The notes beneath the pieces were generated by a model. It did no database searches and was not told the DNA's origin. It saw only the letters and a program-made list of their open reading frames with translations. Made by a program: the position numbers and the translations under genes. A DNA stretch of 64,000 nucleotides from Diploptera punctata. Its lineage: Eukaryota; Arthropoda; Insecta; Blattodea; Blaberidae. The DNA is taken from contig JASPKZ010001233.1 in assembly GCA_030220185.1 (NCBI GenBank), forward strand, positions 2,168,501-2,232,500, in the 5' to 3' direction. Positions 54,244 to 64,000 of the stretch are shown one piece after another. Numbering within the stretch: the stretch's first letter is position 1; each line of letters starts with the position of its first letter.

Positions 54244-54289
54244 CTGCAAAAAATAGAATATCATTGGTTAGATATATCGCAAAAAAGTC

Positions 54290-54395
54290 TTCCTGTTATA
54301 TTATGCCTATATGGATGCTAAACATGAACTCTTATTTTAAGGGAGGAGAAAATATTACGAGTATTTGAAAATAAAATTGTTATATTTTCTGATAC
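54290..54395 (+). pseudogene. LINE family B fragment
   Basis: TATTTTAAGGGAGGAGAAAA and GTATTTGAAAATAAA match 51725-51775 ([12 protein letters not shown]). Confidence 0.7.
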
Positions 54396-55023
54396 TGATA
54401 TAGTGGTAAACGAACCTATTCTTCTTACACTACAGTGCCAGGATCTCCTCCTGCTTACACGTAATTGCTATTCTCGATTTAACACTGTGCTACAGATGAG
54501 GTCATCTATAAATGTATTATGTGCAATAATGGAAACGGTGCACGTCTGCAATTTCTCTTGCGAAGAAAGTGAGATTAAGTCCGGTTTTTAACCAAAATAC
54601 ACATAAACTACGCTAATACAAGGTGATCCACATAAAACTCAACATTTCTTAAATATATGCTATTTCCTTTTAGCAAATATCTAAAGATGAAGCCATTTGA
54701 AATTCTTCTTGTTAAAATATTCTTGAAAAAAAAAAAAGATCATCGATCCTGCGTACTAGACACCGAAAATGTTCGAGACAATATATATGTATATATAACA
54801 AATGAAGTTTTATACAGTGGCAACAATACCAGTAGGGCCTACTACCCATTTCTATAAAAAAACTGCTTTTATCATAATTTCTTAAAATGTTGTAAATAAT
54901 AATATAGTACATTTTATTCTAATTCTAATTGAGGAAGACGGATAGAACAGAAGGTACTATATTATTATTTATAATATTTTATTACATAACCTCAATTGTG
55001 ATAACAGTGAAATTAATAATATT

Positions 55024-55638
55024 GACTATTTAACTCATGCCCCAAATGGGAGTCAATGACCAATCACGTTTCAATGATTTCTGTTTTACAACCAATCAGA
55101 GTCGTGTTTCACGAAATATTTATCAGTGTTAGGATTATCATATATTAAACAAAGCTCCTCCTTTTTAATATTCTGAACAGGTCTGACCGTTATTTTGCAG
55201 TGACTGAGCCTATAACAAATACGGCTACCAGATTGTATATAATAGTGCTTACATGTCAACATTTGTAGCAATTGATTATACCACCAAAAAAAGAAACCAC
55301 TGTTTGCACTTTCTTAAATGTATTTTTTCCCAGGTAATAATCGAGAAAAATATAATTGTCATATTTACATCATACGACATCAGAAATGAATTAATATACA
55401 GATTGATGTGTTTCATTTTTTCTCCACTAGAGAGCATTCTTACAATATTGCGTTCCTTTGGCAATAAATAGTATGATCTGGTTGCAGTGATAAACAAAAG
55501 AATCAGTAGAAGCGTACCTATCGTTTCTCATTTGTTTTCAAACATCGCCGTTTACATTAAATATATAAATATTTTAAAATAACTATAGTTAAATAATGAT
55601 TTGTGAGTAAACAGCTTAATTTTATTCGTTAAATAGTC
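55024..55638 (-). mobile_element. MITE with GACTATTTAAC termini, copy C
   Basis: 615 bp in reverse orientation, perfect ends. The right flank continues into the small palindrome 55655-55735 that also accompanies copy E. Confidence 0.88.
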
Positions 55639-55654
55639 CTAACAAATGCCACTC

Positions 55655-55745
55655 TTGATTTCCAAATTCTCTAGATAAATTCACTCCTCACTTCGTGAGT
55701 CGTGAATTTATCGATAATTTGGAAATCACTCGTGGCATTACTTAT
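55655..55745. repeat. Small palindrome next to MITE copy C
   Basis: GATTTCCAAATTCTCTAGAT and its complement flank TCACTTCGTGA. The same hairpin accompanies copy E (63820-63900), and partial forms lie next to copies A and D. Confidence 0.82.
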
Positions 55746-56164
55746 GATAATTTCTTATCTTAAAAATAGTCTGCTTATTAGGAGTGTAAAATTAGTAGTT
55801 CTCATTATATGAAACATCACTGTAGTTACATTGCTAAATAATACTCCTAAATATGAGTCCTACACTGCTAACTATTATTTTACACTGCTATTTTTTTTCA
55901 AGTTTTAAAAGCCTAAATTATCAGTTTACACTATTTACACGCATACTGACAATTTGATGAAACTAGCCCAGGCCAAAAAAAGACTATGATTCAAGTATAA
56001 TTTTTATCAAATGCAAATTGTTCTTTTCGAAATTATTTTCATCCTTAAATTGGCAATGTGTCCTATAGGATATATCAATTGATTTATTTTATTCAATATA
56101 TTTAATAAAACAGAAGAAAAAGAACGAGTATAAATTACTTAAATATGTGTCGAATTACACAATG

Positions 56165-56412
56165 TACATTATAGTAATATTTAATTTTAGGAAGTTATAT
56201 TTTGAGGTTATTTTAATTATATTATTTTTGGTCTAGACATCTTACCTCAATATTAATGTTGATTTGTTCTTGAACATGTTTCAAAACAATTCTGTTTTAT
56301 CTATGGAAAGTCTGGGAAAGCTGAAGATAAAACAGAATTGTTTTGAAACATGTTCAAGAACAAATCAACATTAATATTGAGGTAAGATGTCTAGACCAAA
56401 AATAATATAATT
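56165..56412. repeat. Foldback of Penelope-like tail with hammerhead-like motif
   Basis: Arms 56228-56300 and 56321-56412 are near-perfect inverted copies; AACATGTTTCAAAAC links it to the 13190-14030 tail. Plus strand: CTGAAGA (56321-56327), stem II AAAAC/GTTTT, GAAA (56345-56348), ACATGT (56348-56353). The inverted border box GGAAGTTATATTTTGAGGTT is at about 56190-56209. Confidence 0.8.
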
Positions 56413-56589
56413 ACATTATAGTAGTTACGTTTGATATCGTTTTCACTGTGGTCCGCCACATTCAAATAACTGACTCGAGAAATTAGCGCTTTGCCTATTA
56501 AGGGTTTTGTTTATTTCTGAACATAATATTTTTAATTTTGAAAAAAAAAGTGTCAATTACAATTTAAAAATGTGAAAGAATGAAACTAA

Positions 56590-57198
56590 AATTTTAGCAT
56601 TTAAAGGACATGATACCTTAAGAGCAAAAATAGCAATTGATAATAACATTTTAGAGCAAGTGAACAGTTTTAAAATCCAGGTTTCAATTTATCATATGTT
56701 AAAATTGAAGATATTAATGACAAAGTAAATACATTTAATCTAATGTGTAGCAATCTAATGTATTAAAATAACCCTTAAAACACAAGAAAAGAAATAAGAT
56801 TTTATACAGTAATGGCTGTTCCTGTAACGATGTAAGGATCGAAATGTTGGACAATCACCAAAAGACAAGAACAAAGATTGGAAGCAGCTGAGATGAGATT
56901 TTTAAAGAAATATAGCAGGACATAATCTGCTTGATAAGAAGAGAAATGAAGATATAAGAAAGGAACTAAATATTTTCAAACTTACAGACCGAATAATTAA
57001 ATATAGGAACGACTGGAAAGAACATATTGATAGAATGCCAGAAGGAAGATTAAAACAATTATTGCTAAATTATAAACCGCACGGAAGGAGAAATGTTGGA
57101 CGCGCACACAGAAGGCAGTCTGAACAATTTTAACAATTCTAGCTTTCATGAAACCGGAACGAGCCAACAGGCTAAATCCCTGGATGATGATGATGATG
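56590..57198 (+). pseudogene. RTE-like LINE 3' end (family A), GAT tail
   Basis: It reads [12 protein letters not shown], then NIAGHNLLDKKRNEDIRKEL-type text, FKLTDRIIKYRNDWKEHIDR and HGRRNVGRAHRRQSEQF, with stops. The tail GATGATGATGATG is at 57184-57196. Confidence 0.82.
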
Positions 57199-57199
57199 A

Positions 57200-57792
57200 A
57201 TATTTTGAGAAAGAAAAGAGGGAGAGCAAAAATAGTAATAGAAGATAAAGTGTTGGAACAGGTTTCACAGGTCCAGTATTTGGACTGTGACATAACTTAT
57301 GAAGAAGAACAAGATATAAATAAGAAAATACAGAAATTTCAACATATTTATGGAACAATCAGACGAACACTGAGGAACAAAGTAAGAAAGTATACGCAGC
57401 TAAGATTTTACTCAACGGTGGCACTACCAGTGGCCGATGTATGGAAGTGATGTCTGGATCCTGAAGGAAAAAGAAAAAAAGTAAAATTCAGGCAGCGAAA
57501 ATGAGATTCCTACGGGCTGTGAAAGGTTGTACAAGAAAAGAACATATTAGAAACACGAATATTAGAGAGGAACTAAAAGTACAACCATTTCTTCAACAAA
57601 TAGAATAACACAGGAACAATTGGATAGAACATCTGCAAAGAATGACAGAAGATGGGATACTAAAGATCGCACTGATGTACAATTCTGGAGGACGAAGATC
57701 AGTAAGACGACCAAAAAAGCGCTGGGCTGAACAGATGTGAGATCGGAACAGGCATAGACCTAATCCATGAAGGATGATGATGATGATAATGA
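57200..57792 (+). pseudogene. RTE-like LINE 3' end (family A), second copy in tandem
   Basis: It starts immediately after the previous tail with KIVIEDKVLEQVSQVQYLDC, then NKKIQKFQHIYGTIRRTLRN, AAKMRFLRAVKGCTRKEH and GRRSVRRPKKRWAEQM. Tail GATGATGATGATGATAATG. Head-to-tail with the copy before it. Confidence 0.84.
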
Positions 57793-58058
57793 AAAGAGGG
57801 AGCAATCTAGCTATGGAATTATACATATAATTGTATGCATGCTTGTTAATTTTTTAAATGTGAAAATTATTTTTCAAGATTGTCCCCTTCATAATGCTCT
57901 AATAGAAATTTGTATTCTCTTTAGATTTACACTCTTGGCTCTTCTTGGGAATTTGGGATTCTGACAGCCGTACTATAATATCGTAGTATTTCTTTTGATG
58001 ATTTTTTATTCTGTTATTTAAGTTTTTCTTCTTCCTCCTCGTGGAGTACAACTAATAA

Positions 58059-58214
58059 GGGAACTGTGGACCATTACATTCCGAAATCTACTTTGAAATT
58101 TCTCCCAGAGAAGCGTTATAATGTACTAAGCCGTGTGCAAAAAAAGCTGCCTCTTTCAACTGCAAGGCACAGAAATCGAAGCTGGAATCCAGCAATGGCA
58201 ACCCACTGTGCAAA
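58059..58214 (+). other. Open segment with splice-like borders, function unknown
   Basis: A pyrimidine-rich run and AATAAG precede it, and GC|GTGAGT follows. The frame reads VDHYIPKSTLKFLPEKRYNV and LSRVQKKLPLSTARHRN. It is on the strand opposite to the peroxidase gene. The minus strand is also open for about 45 codons. It could be a repeat-borne pseudo-exon; I do not recognise it. Confidence 0.25.
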
Positions 58215-58566
58215 TCAGATGGATGTCCCTGCGTGAGTACAGCGGAGTATTGTGTGGTGGGACGCGGCGCGGGGGTAGGTTATGAAGGTTATCTAATCCA
58301 CCAAGTCAGGAATTGTATTACATTCATTCCATCAATGTTTAGTTGTCACGATTTCAACTATCCTCTTCTGACCTTGAGTGCCATCCTTAGACTAACAATA
58401 TTCACAATAACATTTATGGTTAGTGGTCTTCTTTTATCAAAATTCTTGGAAACGCTTGGGTGTTTTCACCCCCACTGTCCTAACACATTCCAACGCGTAT
58501 AAGTAATGTCACGAGTGATTTCAAATTTATCTAGAGGATTTGGAAATCAAGAGTGGCATTTGTTAG

Positions 58567-59163
58567 GACTATTAAACGAATAAAATTAAGCTGTTTACTC
58601 ACAAATCATCATTTAAGTATAGTTATTTTACAATATTTGCATATTTAATGTAAACGACGATGTTTAAAAACAAATGAGAAATGTTTGGTTATGTTTAATT
58701 TGTTCATCACTGTAACTTGATCATATTATTTATTGCCAAATAGGATCGCAATATTGTAAGAATGTACCCTAGTGGAGAAAAAATGAAACATATCAAACTG
58801 TATATTATTATAACCAGCATTATAGTTAATTAATTAATTTTTTAGGAAATAACTCAGTAAAATAATTATTTAAAAACAGTTATCAAACGTGTAGTTCGAA
58901 GGAATCTGTTCATTATTTGCTCTATTCAACGTTTCGAAGGAATCTGTTCATTATTTGTTATATTCAACGTATTTGTGGAGAGTGAATCACTGCAAAAATT
59001 CTGAACTGTTCACAATATTAAAAAGGAGGAGCTTTTTTTTATTTTGGTAAAGAGAATTCGATAAATTTCGAGATGAAACAAGACTGTCGTAGGTTTTTTA
59101 AAACAAAATTAATTGAAACGTGATTGGTCATTGACTCCCATTTGGGTCATGAGTTAAATAATC
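58567..59163 (+). mobile_element. MITE with GACTATTTAAC-type termini, copy D
   Basis: 597 bp. The left end has one base changed and the right end reads GTTAAATAATC. Internal text matches copies A and C throughout. It contains a local duplication of GAAGGAATCTGTTCATTATT. Confidence 0.85.
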
Positions 59164-59519
59164 AGTAACAATAATATGCTGAGAGAAGACTGAGCGAGAG
59201 GAAAAGTCGAGTACCCCTTTCTTTCTTAGACCGACTTGACTACGTCTTTCTCTTAAAACGACCTGATAAATAAATTCTCACAGACTATACTTACCTGTAC
59301 TTTAAATGAGATATTTGACACTGAATTTTAGTGCCTTGAAGTTAAAGCGCTAGATATTTTTTAACACGTCCTTTGTACATCACAACGCTCCTCTGAGAGA
59401 AATTTGAAAATAGGTTTCGACATGTAATGGTCGACAGGTTCCTTTGTAAGTAGCCTATACCTTAGGAGTAACATCTGATGTATGCTATAAAACTTACATA
59501 GGCTTATATGTTAACCAAC

Positions 59520-59815
59520 TAATTAACTAACTCACTGGCTCTATCGAACCCGTAGGTTCATGGCCGCGCGGACATAAGCTCTCCATACATCCCTATCCTG
59601 AGCTAATGTTTTCCAATCATCCCCAGTATAATCTACTTCACTCAAATCATGGATAATGTTATTCTCCCACCTCATTCTTGGTCTACTAACTGGACGTTTT
59701 CCCTCTGGTTTTCGTACAAGAAGCTTCCATGCACCTTTCATCCCCCATACGTGCCATATGTCCTGTTCATCGCAGTCTACGAACTGTTCTTATTATATCT
59801 AGCTTCCTATACATG
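59520..59815 (-). pseudogene. LINE family B 3' end
   Basis: It encodes [40 protein letters not shown] and [14 protein letters not shown], the intact C-terminus of family B. Confidence 0.86.
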
Positions 59816-59934
59816 GGCTTATATGATACTATTCTTAATTTTAAATGGTGAAACCAATTTTTTAAAAATTCACCATTGTGGTTGTTATATAAAAAGTTAA
59901 AAAAATAATATCTGTGTTAAGTTTTTAAATAAAA

Positions 59935-60115
59935 TAATTCTGTTAAAGTTTTATACGGTTTTCATATTTATTTTAATATAAATTCGTTACATCTGTTTTA
60001 GTACGTTGTACCTTCTTCAGCATTCGTCTGAAGAAGATAAAAAGTACTGAAACAGCTGTAACGAATTTGTGTTAAATTAAATATGAAAATCGTATAAAAC
60101 TTTAATAGTTAGGCC
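59935..60115. repeat. Foldback with paired hammerhead-like motifs (Penelope-like tail)
   Basis: Arms 59940-60021 and 60028-60110 (AAAGTTTTATACG and complement). The 3' segment resembles 43801-43880 (TATGAAAATCRYATAAAACT), which follows a Penelope-like ORF there. Confidence 0.78.
60022..60066 (+). ncRNA. Hammerhead-ribozyme-like motif with six-base-pair stem I
   Basis: Stem I ATTCGT (60022-60027) pairs with ACGAAT (60061-60066). Core CTGAAGA is 60028-60034, GAAA 60049-60052, stem III ACAG/CTGT 60052-60059, then A60060. Stem II is decayed in this copy but intact (GGTAC/GTACT) in the minus-strand twin, whose own GAAA is AAAA. Confidence 0.5.
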
Positions 60116-60614
60116 TATATTTTATTTAATCATTAAACATAATGGATTTTTATCAAATAAATACCAAATAAGTTGATTATTACAATTTGTACCTGAAATA
60201 TCGGCTGAGGGTGGAATGCGAAGTTTTGAAAGCCCTTCACTCTTTTAATGCATTTTAATTTGTTGAAGACGACTGATATTTCAGGAACAATATTTAATAT
60301 AGCCTATTAACTTTTTAAAATGTGAAAGGACAGACAAAATAACACGAAATCCTATTTTATTCTTGTTGGGAAACAAATTTACTATTAGCAGTTAGCATTT
60401 TAAATGATTTATTGTGAAGACTTTAACGCGTAAAAATGTTTTGTTAGGTGTTTCCAAGCAGAAAGCATTTCGGCGAGAAATGATTAATACTTGCTAATAG
60501 TTTATCTGTTTGATAGCTAATACACGTTACGCGAGACCAATGAGAAATATTGTTTCCACTTGACTGAACTCGCCTCATGAGAAAATTATATTCCATTTTG
60601 GAAATTAACAAATA

Positions 60615-61030
60615 TCACGACATTCTACATTTTAAAGTTAAAATACATTCTTAGGTAAAATCCGCCGTCCTCAACTTTTAAAATATGTGATCTTTATGCC
60701 TGTAGGCCTTTCAGGACATCCGTCCCATCTTCAGCAGTTCATTCTTCGCTACAGCATCCAGTTTCATGTTTGATGCTGCTGGTCCTAATGTGGCTTTGTC
60801 GTGACACATTAGGACCAGCAGCATCAAACATCAACCTGGGTGCTGTAGCGAAGAATGAACTGCTGAAGATGGGACGGATGTCCTGAAAGGCCTACAGGCA
60901 TAAAGATCACATATTTTAAAAGTTGAGGACGACGGATTTTACCTAAGAAGGTATTTTAACTTATTTTATTTTATGACTCTCCACCTCAACGGTTTTAACA
61001 ATTAATTTTATTAGTATTGATTCTAAAGTA
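60615..61030. repeat. Foldback family F1 with hammerhead-like motifs, 150-bp arms
   Basis: Arms about 60655-60800 and 60808-60955 are nearly identical inverted copies. Plus strand: CTGAAGA (60863-60869), GGGAC/GTCCT, GAAA (60885-60888), AGG/CCT, then A60894; a CTG/CAG three-pair stem I. The right border CACCTCAACGGTTTTAAC is at about 60985. Confidence 0.85.
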
Positions 61031-61307
61031 TAGGCCCTAAACTCCATGTTGTTACAGGGTAGAAGTCCCTTGGCTTTGAACGACTAAACATAGTCCTAAA
61101 AGGGATTCGAAATGTCATCTTCTAACGTTGGAGGGAGAATGTACATTAATTAGGGTATTATTTACAATTTTGAGACAACTCTTATTACTACAGCTATGTA
61201 ATTACATATTATTTCCCTTTGTTTGTACATAGCTAAAAGTGATCAATGTCTATGAATTGTGAACTTACTTAACATGTAAGAAAATTTATCATTACACATT
61301 TTTAAAC

Positions 61308-61678
61308 ATGTCCACCGCTGTGGTTTCGAGGTAGCGGTGCTGCCTTGTCACGCTGCGGGCCCGGGTTCGATCTCCGGTCGGGACAGTTTTCTGGGTGAGG
61401 TTTTTATCGGGGTTTTTCCTCACCTGTAAGACAAATATCAGGAAACTTTAAGGCCCAAACGGTCCCCGAACATCATCATTCATATTCATCTTAGATTAAG
61501 CTTAGGATTAAGGACTTTCCTGGCGCACCACTGTTATCATCATCACCCATTATATCATCGGGGCAACGTAACCCCGCCTTCCAGGCGCCCTAACCTCAGA
61601 AATGGGTTACAATTACGCCAATGCCAGGAGAGAACACCAGAAAGTCCAAAAGGACAAACTTGGAGCATTCAAAAATAT
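61308..61678 (+). mobile_element. Chimeric SINE: S1 head joined to S2-type tail
   Basis: Head GCTGTGGTTTCGAGGTAGCG and B box GGTTCGATCTCCGGTCGG. After GACAAATATCAGGAAACT it switches to AAGCTTAGGATTAAGGAC, GGGGCAACGTAACCCC and ACACCAGAAAGTCC, the tail of family S2. Confidence 0.85.
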
Positions 61679-62034
61679 TTTTACACATTTGATCATAGCC
61701 TAATTACATATTTTTTTACATATGTTTAAATTTTTTATGTAAAACTACATATTTTGTCTCTTAATTAGAAAATAATATTTTCGTAAGTGGAATATAGACC
61801 TAATTCAAAGTACTCTGATGATAATGTTTTTTAATTGTGAAAAAAATAGAAAGTCAGGAACCTAATTGTACACTGAAATGATTTTCAAAGCAATACCAAA
61901 AAAGTTTTGGGAATAATTGAATTATCTTGTAACCATAAATATAGATACCGTACAGGAAAACACTGAAAACTTGGGTGTAGGATCTCACATTTGAAGAGCT
62001 CTTTTAGAAACTTGATGATCCAGTTGTTTATGAA

Positions 62035-62330
62035 TAGGGCTCGGAAGTTGAGAACCTATAAAATGTATATAAAATACCTTTAAAAACATAAAGGTACCTA
62101 CAAAAGATCTAAACAACTAAAAAAAAGACGTAAAAAGCGTTGTAGTCGCCTCTGCTCGAGATAACTGTCACAAAGTGGAAACGTCTTAGAAAATTTGAAG
62201 TTGAAATACAATAGTTCAGGCGGTCAGTAGCCTAGTGGTTAAAAATAAAGTGATATTTTTGTGACAATTCAATAGTTTCTCGCAGAAATAAATTGTTTGG
62301 AATGTGAAAAGTGTTTAAAAAGTAAAAGTA
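62035..62330 (+). repeat. Interspersed repeat of about 290 bp, second copy
   Basis: Pairs with 4625-4915, same orientation. Confidence 0.6.
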
Positions 62331-62426
62331 GACAGTGTTTCTAAAAGACTTTCGAATTGAGAATAAACTCTGTAGATTCTTGAATTATATAAATGGTATA
62401 AATGTAGTCAAAGTAAGGTAAAGTTG

Positions 62427-63311
62427 TATAGGGAAGTTCGAGTAATGTGGACCCTTCTGTTTGAGTGGACCCGTTTAATATCTTCTTTAATTGGTGCTGT
62501 CCTTGAACAGAAAATATTTTAACTTCTTCCCCATATCAACTTTGACGGGTTCAATGCCAGTCTCTTTTATTCTTTGTGCGAAGAAGGGTTTATTTGTGAT
62601 ATTTATGAAAATGGCCACTTTAAAAGTTTTTCGAGAATAGAATCAATTCTTAATTTCTGCTATTGTATATTACAAATGATGAAAAAACTTCTAAATATAT
62701 TATATTATGTATTCTGTTTTAATATGCTGACGGGTTTGGTTTGATATTATGTGACATGGTGGCTGTATAAAATAATTAAACGTAACAAAGGAATTCGGTT
62801 AATGTGGACCCTCCAAGAGGACCTGGGTCCACTTTACACGAATACGTATATTTTATCAGTGAGGATTCTATCTTTAAAAACCATTCACTTAATTAATTTT
62901 ATTTAATATCCTTGTAATTTTACTAAACCCAAAGACCGTGAATGTTATAATCAACAATTTTTCAAAACATTAAATAAATATCAACGCTTTTTAATTATTA
63001 TCAGTCATAAATATTTTCAGATTAATATGTGCCTGTCTGTATAAATTAATAGAGTAAATAAACTTAAAAATATACTAAAAGCTAAGGTGGACTCTGGGGT
63101 CCACTTTATCCGAATATGGAGATTAAAGTGGCCCTTTCTTGTAATGTAAAAAAGTTTATAAATTATAAAAACGTTTCCATATCTGAATAAAATAACAATA
63201 CTTACAACACTAATGATAATCAGCGTAATTAAACAAAATTCAATTCCCTTAATTAAAAGAAGAAAAACAACAAATTAATACAGGGGTCCAAATTACCGAA
63301 GCTCCTCTATA
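62427..63311. mobile_element. Non-autonomous TIR element, pogo-like style
   Basis: Left end TATAGGGAAGTTCGAGTAAT then GTGGACCC; right end GGGTCCAAATTACCGAAGCT then CCTCTATA. GTGGACCC/GGGTCCAC phrases recur inside (about 62808, 62825, 63089, 63101) as subterminal repeats. TA-type target likely. 885 bp, no transposase. Confidence 0.75.
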
Positions 63312-63526
63312 AAAAAGCCGTTAATTCCTAAAAAATGGTTAAAAAGGACCAATATACAAAAAAATCGATAAAATGACAAATAAAACCAACCATTTTCTGG
63401 CCTACAATGACCCAAAACCTAGTTATATTATGTTAGGCCTCGTCTTCAGACATAAAATAAAAAATGACATTTCTTCAACTTCCGTAGCTTGTAGTGGGAT
63501 CATTTTCCCACTATATAACTTCGATA

Positions 63527-63772
63527 ATGTTTTCGATGTTTTTATTTAAATTAATACATTCCAATTCTGGATAGAATCTAATTTAAAGAAAGAAAAATTA
63601 ATGTTTGAATCGGGATTTGATTAGTTTGAATGGTGTAATTAGACAAGACACTAGTACGTAGAACTAAGGGTCTAGGGTTCAAATCCCGGTTCAAACATTA
63701 ATTTTTATTTCTTAAATTAGATTCTATCCAGAATTGGAGTGTGTTAATTTAAATAAAAACATCGAAAATATG
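63527..63772. repeat. Foldback carrying a tRNA-like unit
   Basis: Arms 63527-63623 and 63680-63772. The plus-strand tRNA-like unit is about 63627-63699, with B box GGTTCAAATCCCGG and ends GTTTGAA/TTCAAAC. The left arm repeats its 3' half in inverse. Confidence 0.8.
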
Positions 63773-63819
63773 AAGCTTTACCGCTAAAAGTATTGTATAA
63801 ATTCTCATAAGTAATGCCA

Positions 63820-64000
63820 CGAGTGATTTCCAAATTATCGATAAATTCACGACTCACGAAGTGAGGAGTGAATATATCTAGAGCACTTGGAAATCAAGAG
63901 TGGCATTTGTTAGGACTATTTAACGAATAAAATTAAGCTGTTTACTCACAAATCATTATTTAAATATAGTTATTTAAAAATATTTATATATTTAATGTAA
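63820..64000 (+). mobile_element. MITE copy E with its flanking small palindrome (cut by window edge)
   Basis: The palindrome around TCACGACTCACGAAGTGAG (63847-63865) precedes GACTATTTAACG at 63914, then the internal sequence of copies A-D to the end of the window. Confidence 0.85.

Noticed and set aside
54250..64000. Upstream first exon with signal peptide
   Set aside because: No minus-strand ATG with a hydrophobic stretch, followed by a donor of fitting phase (two bases left over), was convincing.

Overview
This window looks like nuclear DNA from a large, repeat-rich insect genome. It holds a single recognisable host gene, with consensus GT/AG introns of 1.3 to 6.7 kb packed with transposons. 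Degenerate CCTAA/TTAGG-type telomere-like repeats are also present. The repertoire of RTE-like LINEs, tRNA-headed SINEs and Penelope-like elements would fit a cockroach or termite, but that assignment is an impression, not a test.

Host gene: thirteen coding exons on the minus strand, from 54243 down to 910, join in frame into about 555 codons of an animal haem peroxidase. I derived all splice junctions by hand; every exon is bounded by AG/GT and every phase matches. The distal Asp-His, distal Arg/Glu and proximal His motifs are intact. The residues around [15 protein letters not shown] resemble the insect Curly-Su (Cysu/dMPO) type. The signal-peptide end lies beyond 64000 and the last one or two coding exons lie below position 1, so the gene is partial at both ends.

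Everything else I can identify is intronic or flanking mobile DNA. (a) At least 25 broken non-LTR retrotransposon pieces are present, some ending in GAT/ATG triplet tails. (b) Three tRNA-derived SINE families occur. (c) TIR elements and MITEs include a family with GACTATTTAAC termini and a family with CACTGRYCAACA-type termini. (d) Two mariner-type transposase relics and a possible piggyBac-like relic are seen. (e) A 121-bp satellite (37745-40720) is duplicated together with its leader. (f) Long AAT, TTTA and TA microsatellites occur.

The most interesting layer is a set of roughly a dozen perfect or near-perfect hairpins. Several arms encode the GIY-YIG end of Penelope-like elements. Many carry a hammerhead-ribozyme-like motif (CTGANGA, stem II, GAAA, a self-complementary stem III). 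Most are bordered by one shared box, ACCTCATAAYGTTTACTTCY or its complement. A second class of hairpins carries tRNA-like cloverleaves, two of them bounded by 12 to 15 bp target-site duplications. Together they suggest Penelope-type machinery repeatedly depositing head-to-head inverted tails, some from different donor RNAs. This is inference from sequence reading; no folding or database search was run.
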